Notes under the pieces: model-generated
What the model was told of the DNA's origin: nothing
The model's input: the letters and a program-made list of their open reading frames with translations, nothing else
Databases searched by the model: none
Position numbers and translations under genes: made by a program
Shown: positions 57,755-64,000 of the stretch, in pieces
How positions within the stretch are numbered: position 1 is the stretch's first letter
Layout of the letters: each line of letters starts with the position of its first letter
NCBI GenBank assembly: GCA_009784445.1
Contig: WRBQ01000004.1
Span: 1 to 64,000, forward strand
Length of the DNA: 64,000 nucleotides
Reading direction: 5' to 3'
Source of the DNA: Oscillospiraceae bacterium
GTDB taxonomy: Bacteria > Bacillota > Clostridia > Oscillospirales > Acutalibacteraceae

Positions 57755-58573
57755 ATGAACGTGTTGTTTTTGTGCACAGGAAATACGTGCAGAAGTCCCC
57801 TTGCGGCCGCGCTGTTTTGTGCACCATTTTCGGTGCAATCCGCAGGGATTTGCGCCGCCGTCGGCAGCCCCGCCAGCACGCACAGCATTGCCATCGCAGC
57901 CGAACTCGGTTGCGATATTTCGACGCACGCGGCACAGCAGTTGACCTATGAACTGCTGCATTGGGCGGATGCCATCGTTTGCCTAGCGCGAAACCATGCC
58001 TTGGCCGTCGCCGATCATGTGCCGCACAGCAAGTTGCACCTTCTAGGCGGCGGAATCGCTGACCCCTTTGGCGGCACGCTTGAAGATTACCGCGCTTGTG
58101 CAGCGCAAATGCAGGCGGCGATGCCCGCGCTGCTGCGAAATCTGCAGTGCATGGCGCAGATTGTGCCAACGCAAGCGACCCATCTGCCTGCGCTTGCGCA
58201 GCTTGAGCTCGTGGCCGAATCTGTGCTGCGCGAAAAGCTTGCGCTAGAAACCTGCCACATGCTCACCGCGCTAATTGATGGCGAAATCGCAGGCAATATT
58301 TATGTGGATGAAATTGCAGGTGTGGCAGACATCAACAACTTGGCGGTGTTTGCCGGCTATCAACGGCAGGGCATTGCCAACCGGCTGCTTGCCCAAGCGG
58401 AACTCGGTGCCGCACTGCGCGGCTGCACGCATGTACACTTAGACGTGCGCGAAAGCAATGCCGCAGCTCGCGCGCTATATGCTTCTCGCGGATATCAAGA
58501 AGTGGGCAGCCGCCCAAGCTACTACAGCAAGCCCACAGAGGATGCTATACTCATGACGTTGGAGATACAATGA
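57755..58573 (+). CDS. Protein-arginine-phosphatase-like (YwlE)/RimI acetyltransferase fusion
   Basis: A 272-residue two-domain protein. Residues 1-140 are a low-molecular-weight phosphatase with the P-loop CTGNTCRS at 7-14 and the acid Asp103 in DPFGG. Thr at position 11 and DPFGG are marks of the arginine phosphatase YwlE. Residues about 150-272 are a GNAT of the RimI type (NLAVFAGYQRQGIANRLLAQ, ALYASRGYQEVGSRPSYY). ATG 57755 follows GAGG. tsaD overlaps by 4 nt, the normal RimI neighbour. Confidence 0.87.
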   Translation: MNVLFLCTGNTCRSPLAAALFCAPFSVQSAGICAAVGSPASTHSIAIAAELGCDISTHAAQQLTYELLHWADAIVCLARNHALAVADHVPHSKLHLLGGGIADPFGGTLEDYRACAAQMQAAMPALLRNLQCMAQIVPTQATHLPALAQLELVAESVLREKLALETCHMLTALIDGEIAGNIYVDEIAGVADINNLAVFAGYQRQGIANRLLAQAELGAALRGCTHVHLDVRESNAAARALYASRGYQEVGSRPSYYSKPTEDAILMTLEIQ

Positions 58574-59556
58574 CTATATTGGGATTTGAGACGTCGTGCG
58601 ACGAAACCGCTGCCGCCATTGTGCAAGATGGCCGCAAGGTGCTAAGCAGCGTGGTGGCCAGCCAAATTGACGCCCACGCAGTATTTGGCGGCGTGGTGCC
58701 CGAAATTGCCGGGCGCATGCACATCCAGGCCATCGCCGGAGTGTATCACGAAACCTTGGTGCAGGCGAACCTCACGCTTGACGACATTGACGCCATTGCC
58801 GTGACCCACGCACCGGGGCTAGTTGGCGCGCTGCTAGTTGGGCTGAACTTTGCCAAAGGCTTGGCTTACGCCACAGGCAAGCCGCTAATTGCCGTGCACC
58901 ACCTGCGTGCACATGTGGCGGCGAATTATCTCAGCCACGCCACGTTAGAGCCGCCATTCCTATGCTTGATTGCCAGCGGCGGACACACGCACATTGTGCA
59001 TGTGCAGGATTACACGTCCTTCGCCGTCATCGGCAAAACCCGCGACGACGCCGCTGGTGAGGCACTTGATAAAACCGCCCGCATGCTCGGCCTGCCTTAC
59101 CCCGGCGGCATGCACTTGGATAAACTGGGCGAAAACGGAAACCCCAATGCGTTCACCTTCCCCCGCCCAAAAGTAGATGGCGTTGACTTTAGCTTTAGCG
59201 GCTTGAAAACCGCAGCACGCAATGTGATTGTCAATTCGCAATCGTCAATGTGCAATGAAGATTTCGCCGCAAGTTTTCAGCTGGCCGTGGCGAACTATCT
59301 TTGCGACAATACCCTGCGAGCCGCCGCCGAACTCAACTGCAACCGCATAGTTCTAGCAGGTGGAGTTTGTGCCAACAGCGTGCTGCGTGCCGAAATGCAA
59401 CGCCGCTGCGCTGCAAAACAAATCGAACTTTTCATGCCCGAACTGCGCTGGTGCGGCGACAACGCCGCCATGGTTGGCGCACAGGCTTTTTATGAACACC
59501 GCGCCGGCAATGTGGCCGGCAAGACGTTGAACGCACTGCCCAATTGTCCAATGTAA
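58570..59556 (+). CDS. tsaD: tRNA N6-threonylcarbamoyladenosine transferase TsaD
   Basis: A 328-residue ASKHA-fold enzyme that puts the threonylcarbamoyl group on A37 of ANN-decoding tRNAs. LGFETSCDETAAAIVQDG is the N-terminus, HHLRAHVAAN carries metal-binding histidines, and ASGGHTHI and LAGGVCANSVLR are further motifs. TsaB, usual in this operon with RimI, is not in the window. Confidence 0.95.
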   Translation: MTILGFETSCDETAAAIVQDGRKVLSSVVASQIDAHAVFGGVVPEIAGRMHIQAIAGVYHETLVQANLTLDDIDAIAVTHAPGLVGALLVGLNFAKGLAYATGKPLIAVHHLRAHVAANYLSHATLEPPFLCLIASGGHTHIVHVQDYTSFAVIGKTRDDAAGEALDKTARMLGLPYPGGMHLDKLGENGNPNAFTFPRPKVDGVDFSFSGLKTAARNVIVNSQSSMCNEDFAASFQLAVANYLCDNTLRAAAELNCNRIVLAGGVCANSVLRAEMQRRCAAKQIELFMPELRWCGDNAAMVGAQAFYEHRAGNVAGKTLNALPNCPM

Positions 59557-59608
59557 CCATTGGAGGGATATAAAAAACAGGGAACGTAAAAACAAAAGGA
59601 GAATAACC

Positions 59609-60631
59609 ATGAAAAAATTCGTCGCGTTAGCTTGCATGCTCATTTTCACCTGCACCGCAGCCATTGTGCTGTTGGCATGGCCCGCCCAAGCATCTCCGCA
59701 AAACGATCTTGCCGCCGAACTGTTTGCGCTAACCAACGCACACCGCGTGAGTGCCGGTTTGCCCGCACTGCTGCATGGTGGTGCCACCGTGCAAGCCGCC
59801 GCACACAGCCGTGCAGCCGAACTGCGCCACCTAACTGACCAACAGTTTAGAAACCACGAGCGCCCAAACGGCGATGATTTCATCTGGTTGCTATTTGAAT
59901 ACGGCATTCCCTTCACAGACATTCCCAACGAGAATATTTTGCGTGGGCACGCCACCCCACAAGCTGCCATGAACCAATTTTCTAGCTCAGCGGCGCACAA
60001 CAACACCATGCTGCGCGCTAGCTACACCCACTTGGCCATCGGCGTGTATGAACACAACGGTCGGCTATATTGGGCGCAGATTTTTGTGCAGTTTACGCCG
60101 ACGAACTTCCCCCCAAGCACGGCACCGAGCGGCACAACCACTACGACCACAACAACTTCAACTACGTCAACCACGACAACCACTGCTGCTGCGCCGGTAA
60201 CGACGACCACAACCACCGCGCCTACTACAACTACTACCACAACCACAACGACAGGCGCAACAACGACGACTACTGCACCAACCACAACAACTACCACCAC
60301 AACCACAACCGCCGCTGGTGCAACAACCACAACAACTGCTGCGCCAACGACCACAACGACGACCAGGCCAGTTACAACCACTACAGCTGCTGGTGCCACT
60401 ACAACAACTACCAGACCAACCACAACAACTGCAACAACCGCTGCAACCACGACAACCGCCGGTGGTGGTGCCGGTGGTGCTACGACAACGACCACCGCGA
60501 CCACAACAACAGTGGCGACAACGCCCCCCCCCAGTACACCTAGCTCACCACTAGCTTCAATCACCGAATTCTTCCTGTCGCTGCTTTCTGTTGTGTTTGC
60601 TTCAATTTTAAACTTTAGTCTACTCAGGTAA
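59609..60631 (+). CDS. Secreted CAP-domain protein with Thr-rich stalk
   Basis: A 340-residue exported protein. Residues 1-29 are a signal peptide (ending QAS). A CAP/SCP domain covers about 35-165 (LTNAHRVSAGLPALLHG, YTHLAIGVYEHNGRLYWAQI). A Thr/Ala stalk of roughly 140 residues made mostly of ACN codons follows, then a hydrophobic C-terminus (LSLLSVVFASILNF) that could anchor it. The layout suggests a surface protein held off the membrane, with the stalk possibly glycosylated. AAAGGAG precedes the ATG. A paralogue follows. Confidence 0.85.
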   Translation: MKKFVALACMLIFTCTAAIVLLAWPAQASPQNDLAAELFALTNAHRVSAGLPALLHGGATVQAAAHSRAAELRHLTDQQFRNHERPNGDDFIWLLFEYGIPFTDIPNENILRGHATPQAAMNQFSSSAAHNNTMLRASYTHLAIGVYEHNGRLYWAQIFVQFTPTNFPPSTAPSGTTTTTTTTSTTSTTTTTAAAPVTTTTTTAPTTTTTTTTTTGATTTTTAPTTTTTTTTTTAAGATTTTTAAPTTTTTTRPVTTTTAAGATTTTTRPTTTTATTAATTTTAGGGAGGATTTTTATTTTVATTPPPSTPSSPLASITEFFLSLLSVVFASILNFSLLR

Positions 60632-60651
60632 CCCCTTTAAGGAGGCTTTGC

Positions 60652-61278
60652 ATGAAGAAAATTTTCGCTTTATTACTAACCGCTGGCATGTTGGTGGCCT
60701 TTGCGCTGCCTGCTGCCGCCAGCACTACGGTAGCCCGCGATGTGCTGTATGCGGCGGAGCGCGCAATGCCAGGCGTGGCAACTTCCACCAACACCAACGC
60801 GCAAATCCGCGATGTGCTTCGTTTAACAAACAATGAGCGCCGCATGAATTTTCGCCCTGCAGTGCAGGAAAATTCTGCACTAAACGCCGCCGCCGCTGTG
60901 CGTGCACGTGAAGCTGCACAAAGATGGAGCCACACGCGACCAAACGGACAGATTTGGCACACGGTGCTTGCGCCACATGGTGTTACTGGTTTTGCGCACG
61001 CCAGCGAAAACCTTGCAAGCATCAGTGGCGGCGCCAACCCCGCAGACGCCGCCCGCGCAGTGGCCAGCTGGATGAGCTCCCCCGCACATCGCGAGGCGCT
61101 GCTGGGCAACCATACCCATGTGGGGCATGGGGTGTATCGTCACGTAGCGGCCAACGGCACAGTCACCTATTTTTGGGCGCAAATTTTCATGCACGACAAC
61201 ATCACTAGCAACACCCTTGGCATTTGGGACTTGATTGTAGGTGTCACGCTCACCCTGATGCGCGCGGTTGGATTGTAA
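60652..61278 (+). CDS. Secreted CAP-domain protein
   Basis: A 208-residue protein with a signal peptide (residues 1-23, ending AAA-S) and a CAP domain at about 47-180 (LTNNERRMNFRPAVQENSAL, AVASWMSSPAHREALLGNHT, YFWAQIFMH). The C-terminus (GIWDLIVGVTLTLMRAVGL) is hydrophobic. It lacks the stalk of the preceding gene, from which it is 20 nt away. AAGGAGG lies upstream. Members are widespread in spore formers; some act in the spore coat or cell wall. Confidence 0.87.
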   Translation: MKKIFALLLTAGMLVAFALPAAASTTVARDVLYAAERAMPGVATSTNTNAQIRDVLRLTNNERRMNFRPAVQENSALNAAAAVRAREAAQRWSHTRPNGQIWHTVLAPHGVTGFAHASENLASISGGANPADAARAVASWMSSPAHREALLGNHTHVGHGVYRHVAANGTVTYFWAQIFMHDNITSNTLGIWDLIVGVTLTLMRAVGL

Positions 61279-61310
61279 TTACCAACATTAAATCTCGCAA
61301 AACTGCAAAC

Positions 61311-61346
61311 ACTACCTCTTGAAACACATTCAGGAGGTAGTTTTTT
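61311..61346 (+). terminator. Hairpin with T run that includes the next Shine-Dalgarno
   Basis: ACTACCTC (61311-61318) pairs with GAGGTAGT (61334-61341), and TTTTTT follows. The GGAGG used by the next gene lies in the 3' arm. It can act as a terminator, and can also hide the ribosome site. Confidence 0.65.
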
Positions 61347-61349
61347 ATC

Positions 61350-62270
61350 ATGAAGAATTTAGCAAAAATCGGCGTGGCTGGCTTGGCCGCCTTGGCGCTC
61401 ACCGTGCCCGCGGGTGCAAAGGCCCAGCGTCCGCCGCTACCCAAGCGCAGCATTGAATCCCCCGGCAAGCACGGCCTGCCCACCAAGAAAATTGAGCATG
61501 CCTACGGCGTGCCAAAAGATGGCAACCCGCACCAGATTTCTATCGACAACCAGCGTTTTTTTGACCAGCATCCCGAATACAAGGCCGTGGCATTTGACAG
61601 CCGCGCCATGCAGCCCGATGCTGAAAAATCGCTGTATCTGACGTTTGACTGCGGCTACGAGAACGGCTACACAGCCAAAATCCTCGACGTACTGCAAGAA
61701 AAAGAAGTGCCGGCGGCGTTTTTCTGCACCTTAGATCACTTCAAAACCGCACCGGACATCGTGGAGCGCATGATTGACGAAGGCCACATTGTGGGCAATC
61801 ACAGCACCACCCATGCCTCGTTTGCCGCGCTCACGCCCGAACGCATGGCCGAAGAAGTGCTGACCGCCGACAATTATCTGCGCGAAACCTTTGGCTATAC
61901 CTCGCCGTATTTCCGCTACCCCAGCGGGGAGTACAACGAAACTGCGCTACGCACCGTGGCCGACCTAGGCTTTGCCAACGTGTTTTGGTCCTCCAGCTAT
62001 GCCGATTGGGACGTGAAAAGCCAAAAAGGTGGCGCATATGCCCGCGACACCATGCTCAGCCGCCTGCACCCGGGCGCGATTATTCTGCTGCACAGCGTGA
62101 GCGCGGACAACGCAGCCGCTATGGCGGAGATTATCGACCAAGCACGCGCACAGGGCTATGTATTCAGAGATTTAAGTAACTTGCCCATTGCCCCGCAGTC
62201 TCTCAATAGGCACCTTGCTCACCGCAGGTGTCGGGATTTGACAAACTTGCCGCTTGTTTTTTCCTCATAA
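61350..62270 (+). CDS. pdaA: PdaA-like polysaccharide deacetylase
   Basis: A 306-residue exported NodB-fold deacetylase. A signal peptide (about residues 1-25) is followed by LYLTFDCGYENGYTAKILDV, the PdaA form of motif 1, then GNHSTTHASFA as the metal motif, RYPSGEYNETAL, and HPGAIILLHSVS. PdaA makes muramic delta-lactam in the spore cortex, which fits a spore former. Two short LTNLP/LSNLP-type repeats occur at the end. The hairpin before it may link it to the CAP genes. Confidence 0.88.
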   Translation: MKNLAKIGVAGLAALALTVPAGAKAQRPPLPKRSIESPGKHGLPTKKIEHAYGVPKDGNPHQISIDNQRFFDQHPEYKAVAFDSRAMQPDAEKSLYLTFDCGYENGYTAKILDVLQEKEVPAAFFCTLDHFKTAPDIVERMIDEGHIVGNHSTTHASFAALTPERMAEEVLTADNYLRETFGYTSPYFRYPSGEYNETALRTVADLGFANVFWSSSYADWDVKSQKGGAYARDTMLSRLHPGAIILLHSVSADNAAAMAEIIDQARAQGYVFRDLSNLPIAPQSLNRHLAHRRCRDLTNLPLVFSS

Positions 62271-62323
62271 TGGAAGTCGTTTGGTTTAGTCTGTAAAATT
62301 GCGCACTTTGTCACTTTCTTGCG

Positions 62324-62352
62324 TTGACAAGCGAAAGTGTTTGGTGTATCAT
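62324..62352 (+). promoter_or_regulatory. Promoter of the coiled-coil protein gene
   Basis: TTGACA at 62324-62329 and TATCAT at 62347-62352 with 17-bp spacing, 32 bp before the ATG. Confidence 0.75.
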
Positions 62353-62384
62353 AGTGATAAAGCAAACACCGAAGGGAGTCCGCA

Positions 62385-62966
62385 ATGTCTGACGAGAAAA
62401 AAGAAAAAAAAGAGCAACTGCGCTCAAAAGTGCAGGCCCTTGTGACTTATTATGAAGAAGAAAAACGCCGAAATGAGGAACTGGAAATGGAAATTGAACG
62501 CCTAAGAGCCGAGCAACGCGCCAACGAATATAATCAACCCCCGATGCCGCAAGCTCCCAGTTTCGCACCTGTGCAGCAGCCGTCTTATCAAATGCAGCAT
62601 TTTGCATCGCCCCCGCCCGCACCGGCACCACAACCCGCAGCTTACCGCTACACACCGCCTGCACCTGCATACCCCGCACAAGGCGCAGCAAGCTGCCAAC
62701 GCGTTGTGCAATGCGTGGAACAACTGCGCGCGCGCCTGCAACAAGCGGCCTATGACTACAACTCGCCCTACGGGGATTACGAAACCATGGGACTGATGGA
62801 TCGCCTGCAAGAGCAATTGGGCGAACTATGCCGCGAACTGGGCGTGCCCGCACCTGCTGCAGCTGCGCCTCCAGCTCCTGCACCTCAACCAGTACCGGTT
62901 TATGCGCCACCTGCACCCGCAGCACCGGCCATGCACTATCCTCCCCCACCCCCGCGCTATTATTAA
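62385..62966 (+). CDS. Hypothetical protein with N-terminal coiled coil and Pro/Ala-rich linkers
   Basis: A 193-residue protein. Residues 3-47 form a charged coiled coil (KKEKKEQLRSKVQALVTYYE, EEEKRRNEELEMEIERLRAE). Then come two Pro/Ala/Gln-rich disordered stretches around a folded helical part (CQRVVQCVEQLRARLQQAAY to LCRELG). The end is PPPPPRYY. There is no signal peptide. I do not recognise it; the form suggests an adaptor protein. GAAGGGAG precedes the ATG, and it has its own promoter. Confidence 0.7.
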   Translation: MSDEKKEKKEQLRSKVQALVTYYEEEKRRNEELEMEIERLRAEQRANEYNQPPMPQAPSFAPVQQPSYQMQHFASPPPAPAPQPAAYRYTPPAPAYPAQGAASCQRVVQCVEQLRARLQQAAYDYNSPYGDYETMGLMDRLQEQLGELCRELGVPAPAAAAPPAPAPQPVPVYAPPAPAAPAMHYPPPPPRYY

Positions 62967-63043
62967 CATCTCCCCCTCTTCAAACTATAATAATCAACCG
63001 CTCACAGCTTGGCCGCTGGTGGGCGGTTGGTTACAACTTTAGC

Positions 63044-63072
63044 TTGACTTTCGTGCTCTGTTGTGGTAGAAT
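63044..63072 (+). promoter_or_regulatory. Promoter of the thiamine pyrophosphokinase gene
   Basis: TTGACT at 63044-63049 and TAGAAT at 63067-63072 with 17-bp spacing. Confidence 0.75.
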
Positions 63073-63099
63073 AAACTGTATACAAAAGGGAGTGAAGGC

Positions 63100-63714
63100 A
63101 TGCACACATGCTACATTGTTGGTGCGGCACCGCAGGCTGTGCGCATTGCACCGCAGACAGGCGATTTCATCATTGCTGCCGACGGCGGCTTGCATCACCT
63201 ACAGGCTTGGGGCGTGCAGGTTGATCGTCTTGTAGGCGACATGGATTCGCTTGGCGAGTTGCCACTGGGTATACCATTCAAAAGATACCCTGCCGAGAAA
63301 GACGACACCGATTTAGCGCTAGCCCTTGAGTTAGGGCTGCAAGCAGGCTACACTCGCTTTATATTCAGCGGCTGCACCGGCGGTCGAGCCGACCACATGT
63401 TTGCGAATGTGCAACTGCTGGTGCAGGCGGCCAAACACGGCGTGCAGGCTACTATGCTAGACGAAGACTACACATTGACAGCACTTGCGGGGCCGGGCGA
63501 ACTCAAGCTAGAAGGCCATGGCACGGTGTCTGTGTTTGCCTATGGCGACTGCGCCCAGAGCGTGACCATTACCGGCATGAAGTACAACATCGCAGGCGAA
63601 ACACTGCAAGGCGATGTGCCGCGTGGCATCTCGAATGAACTGAACGGCCAAGGCACTGTCGCACTAGAGCATGGGGTGCTATTGGTTTATCAATACAAGG
63701 AGCAACAATCATGA
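63100..63714 (+). CDS. thiN: Thiamine pyrophosphokinase
   Basis: A 204-residue enzyme making thiamine diphosphate from thiamine and ATP. DFIIAADGGLHHLQAWGVQV, VGDMDSLGELP and EKDDTDLALALELGLQAGYT give the active-site block, and FSGCTGGRADHMFANVQLL the second. The C-terminal thiamine-binding part has GMKYNIAGETLQGDVPRGIS, then NEL. AAAGGGAG precedes the ATG. A GNAT gene begins in its stop codon. Confidence 0.92.
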   Translation: MHTCYIVGAAPQAVRIAPQTGDFIIAADGGLHHLQAWGVQVDRLVGDMDSLGELPLGIPFKRYPAEKDDTDLALALELGLQAGYTRFIFSGCTGGRADHMFANVQLLVQAAKHGVQATMLDEDYTLTALAGPGELKLEGHGTVSVFAYGDCAQSVTITGMKYNIAGETLQGDVPRGISNELNGQGTVALEHGVLLVYQYKEQQS

Positions 63715-64000
63715 ACGATCTGCGCTTAGCTATCCCCGCGCCTGAACACGCCGCTGCTGTTGCGGACTACCGCGACGAAATGCTGGCGCACGGCAGTGAC
63801 TTCGATGGCTGCGGCGGGTTGAAAGATTACGACGATGCTGCAGAATGGATCACGTGGATGCGGCTGTTTGAGCGCGAAGAAACCAAGCCTATGTCTGATC
63901 TAGTGCCCGCGCAGCAATATCTGCTGATGCAGGACGAGCGCGTGCTGGGTATGATACAAGTGCGCTTGCGTATCAACACCGAATTTTTGGCGGAGTATTT
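63711..64000 (+). CDS. GNAT family N-acetyltransferase, truncated by window end
   Basis: The open frame begins at ATG 63711, overlapping the thiN stop, with AAGGAG upstream, and runs to the window edge (about 96 residues). LRLAIPAPEHAAAVADYRDE, GSDFDGCGGLKDYDDAAEWI and VLGMIQVRLRINTEFL match the N-terminal half of GNAT proteins common in Firmicutes. The acetyl-CoA loop lies outside the window. Confidence 0.75.
   Translation, partial: MNDLRLAIPAPEHAAAVADYRDEMLAHGSDFDGCGGLKDYDDAAEWITWMRLFEREETKPMSDLVPAQQYLLMQDERVLGMIQVRLRINTEFLAEY

Noticed and set aside
60130-60520. Possible CRISPR-like or minisatellite array
   Set aside because: The repeats are in-frame ACN codons within a gene; there are no fixed-length repeats with unique spacers.
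60022-60564. Valine-rich minus-strand ORF
   Set aside because: It is the complement of the ACN threonine tract of the CAP protein gene.

Overview
This window looks like a chromosome segment from a Gram-positive, probably spore-forming member of the Clostridia, most likely near the Oscillospiraceae/Ruminococcaceae. That is an inference from gene content and order: rpmH-rnpA-yidD-yidC-jag, rplM-rpsI, phoH-ybeY, mutS2, mrnC, an AbrB-type regulator, a PdaA-like cortex deacetylase, a collagen-like surface protein, and many promoters of the form TTGACA-17-TATAAT. Coding density is high, gene overlaps of the ATGA type are common, and no tRNA, rRNA or CRISPR array was seen.

Layout. 0-4.5 kb: DUF6886, rarA, a flavin-fold oxidase, DUF4364 and a membrane metallophosphoesterase. 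4.5-8.8 kb: pgk facing mutS2 and a methyltransferase across a shared terminator. 8.9-15.8 kb: a GPH sugar symporter, gdhA, a MATE pump, an orphan PTS-EIIC-like protein, a GNAT and mrnC. 16-23 kb: a transglutaminase-like protein, a CofE-like ligase, an aminotransferase, an asparagine synthetase homologue that has lost its glutaminase cysteine, and an ammonia-type NAD synthase. 23-30 kb: a metal-regulated-looking His/Cys-rich secreted peptide, then a divergent sugar-acid cluster. KDPG aldolase and KDG kinase lie on one side; an Old Yellow Enzyme, an SDR and a flavoprotein lie on the other. 30-34 kb: collagen-like protein, thioredoxin reductase/thioredoxin pair, an AT-rich orphan, a small membrane peptide with an antisense RNA (candidate type I toxin-antitoxin), and apgM. 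35-39 kb: ribosomal and membrane-insertion genes. 39.3-47.9 kb: an eight-gene aromatic amino acid operon behind a leader-peptide attenuator. 48-50.7 kb: abrB, phoH, a QueG-like iron-sulfur protein, ybeY. 50.7-57.6 kb: a minus-strand phage head module without integrase or recognisable tail and lysis genes. 57.7-64 kb: an arginine-phosphatase-like/RimI fusion, tsaD, two CAP proteins, pdaA, a coiled-coil protein, thiamine pyrophosphokinase and a truncated GNAT.

How the parts work together. The aromatic operon covers DAHP synthase, AroB, AroA, AroC, fused AroE-AroK and fused chorismate mutase/prephenate dehydratase, so it carries flux from central metabolism to phenylpyruvate. Only dehydroquinate dehydratase is missing. 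Its leader peptide has seven aromatic residues in a ten-codon block, and its last codons carry a copy of the terminator's 3' arm, so ribosome stalling should favour read-through. The toxin-like locus has a toxin promoter, a perfect Shine-Dalgarno, a 24-residue single-span peptide, and a convergent promoter with its own terminator. These predict an antisense RNA of about 90 nt over the 3' end of the peptide gene.

Family names come from recognising motifs in the translations. No database search was run, and starts were chosen by Shine-Dalgarno spacing where the ORF track extended too far upstream.
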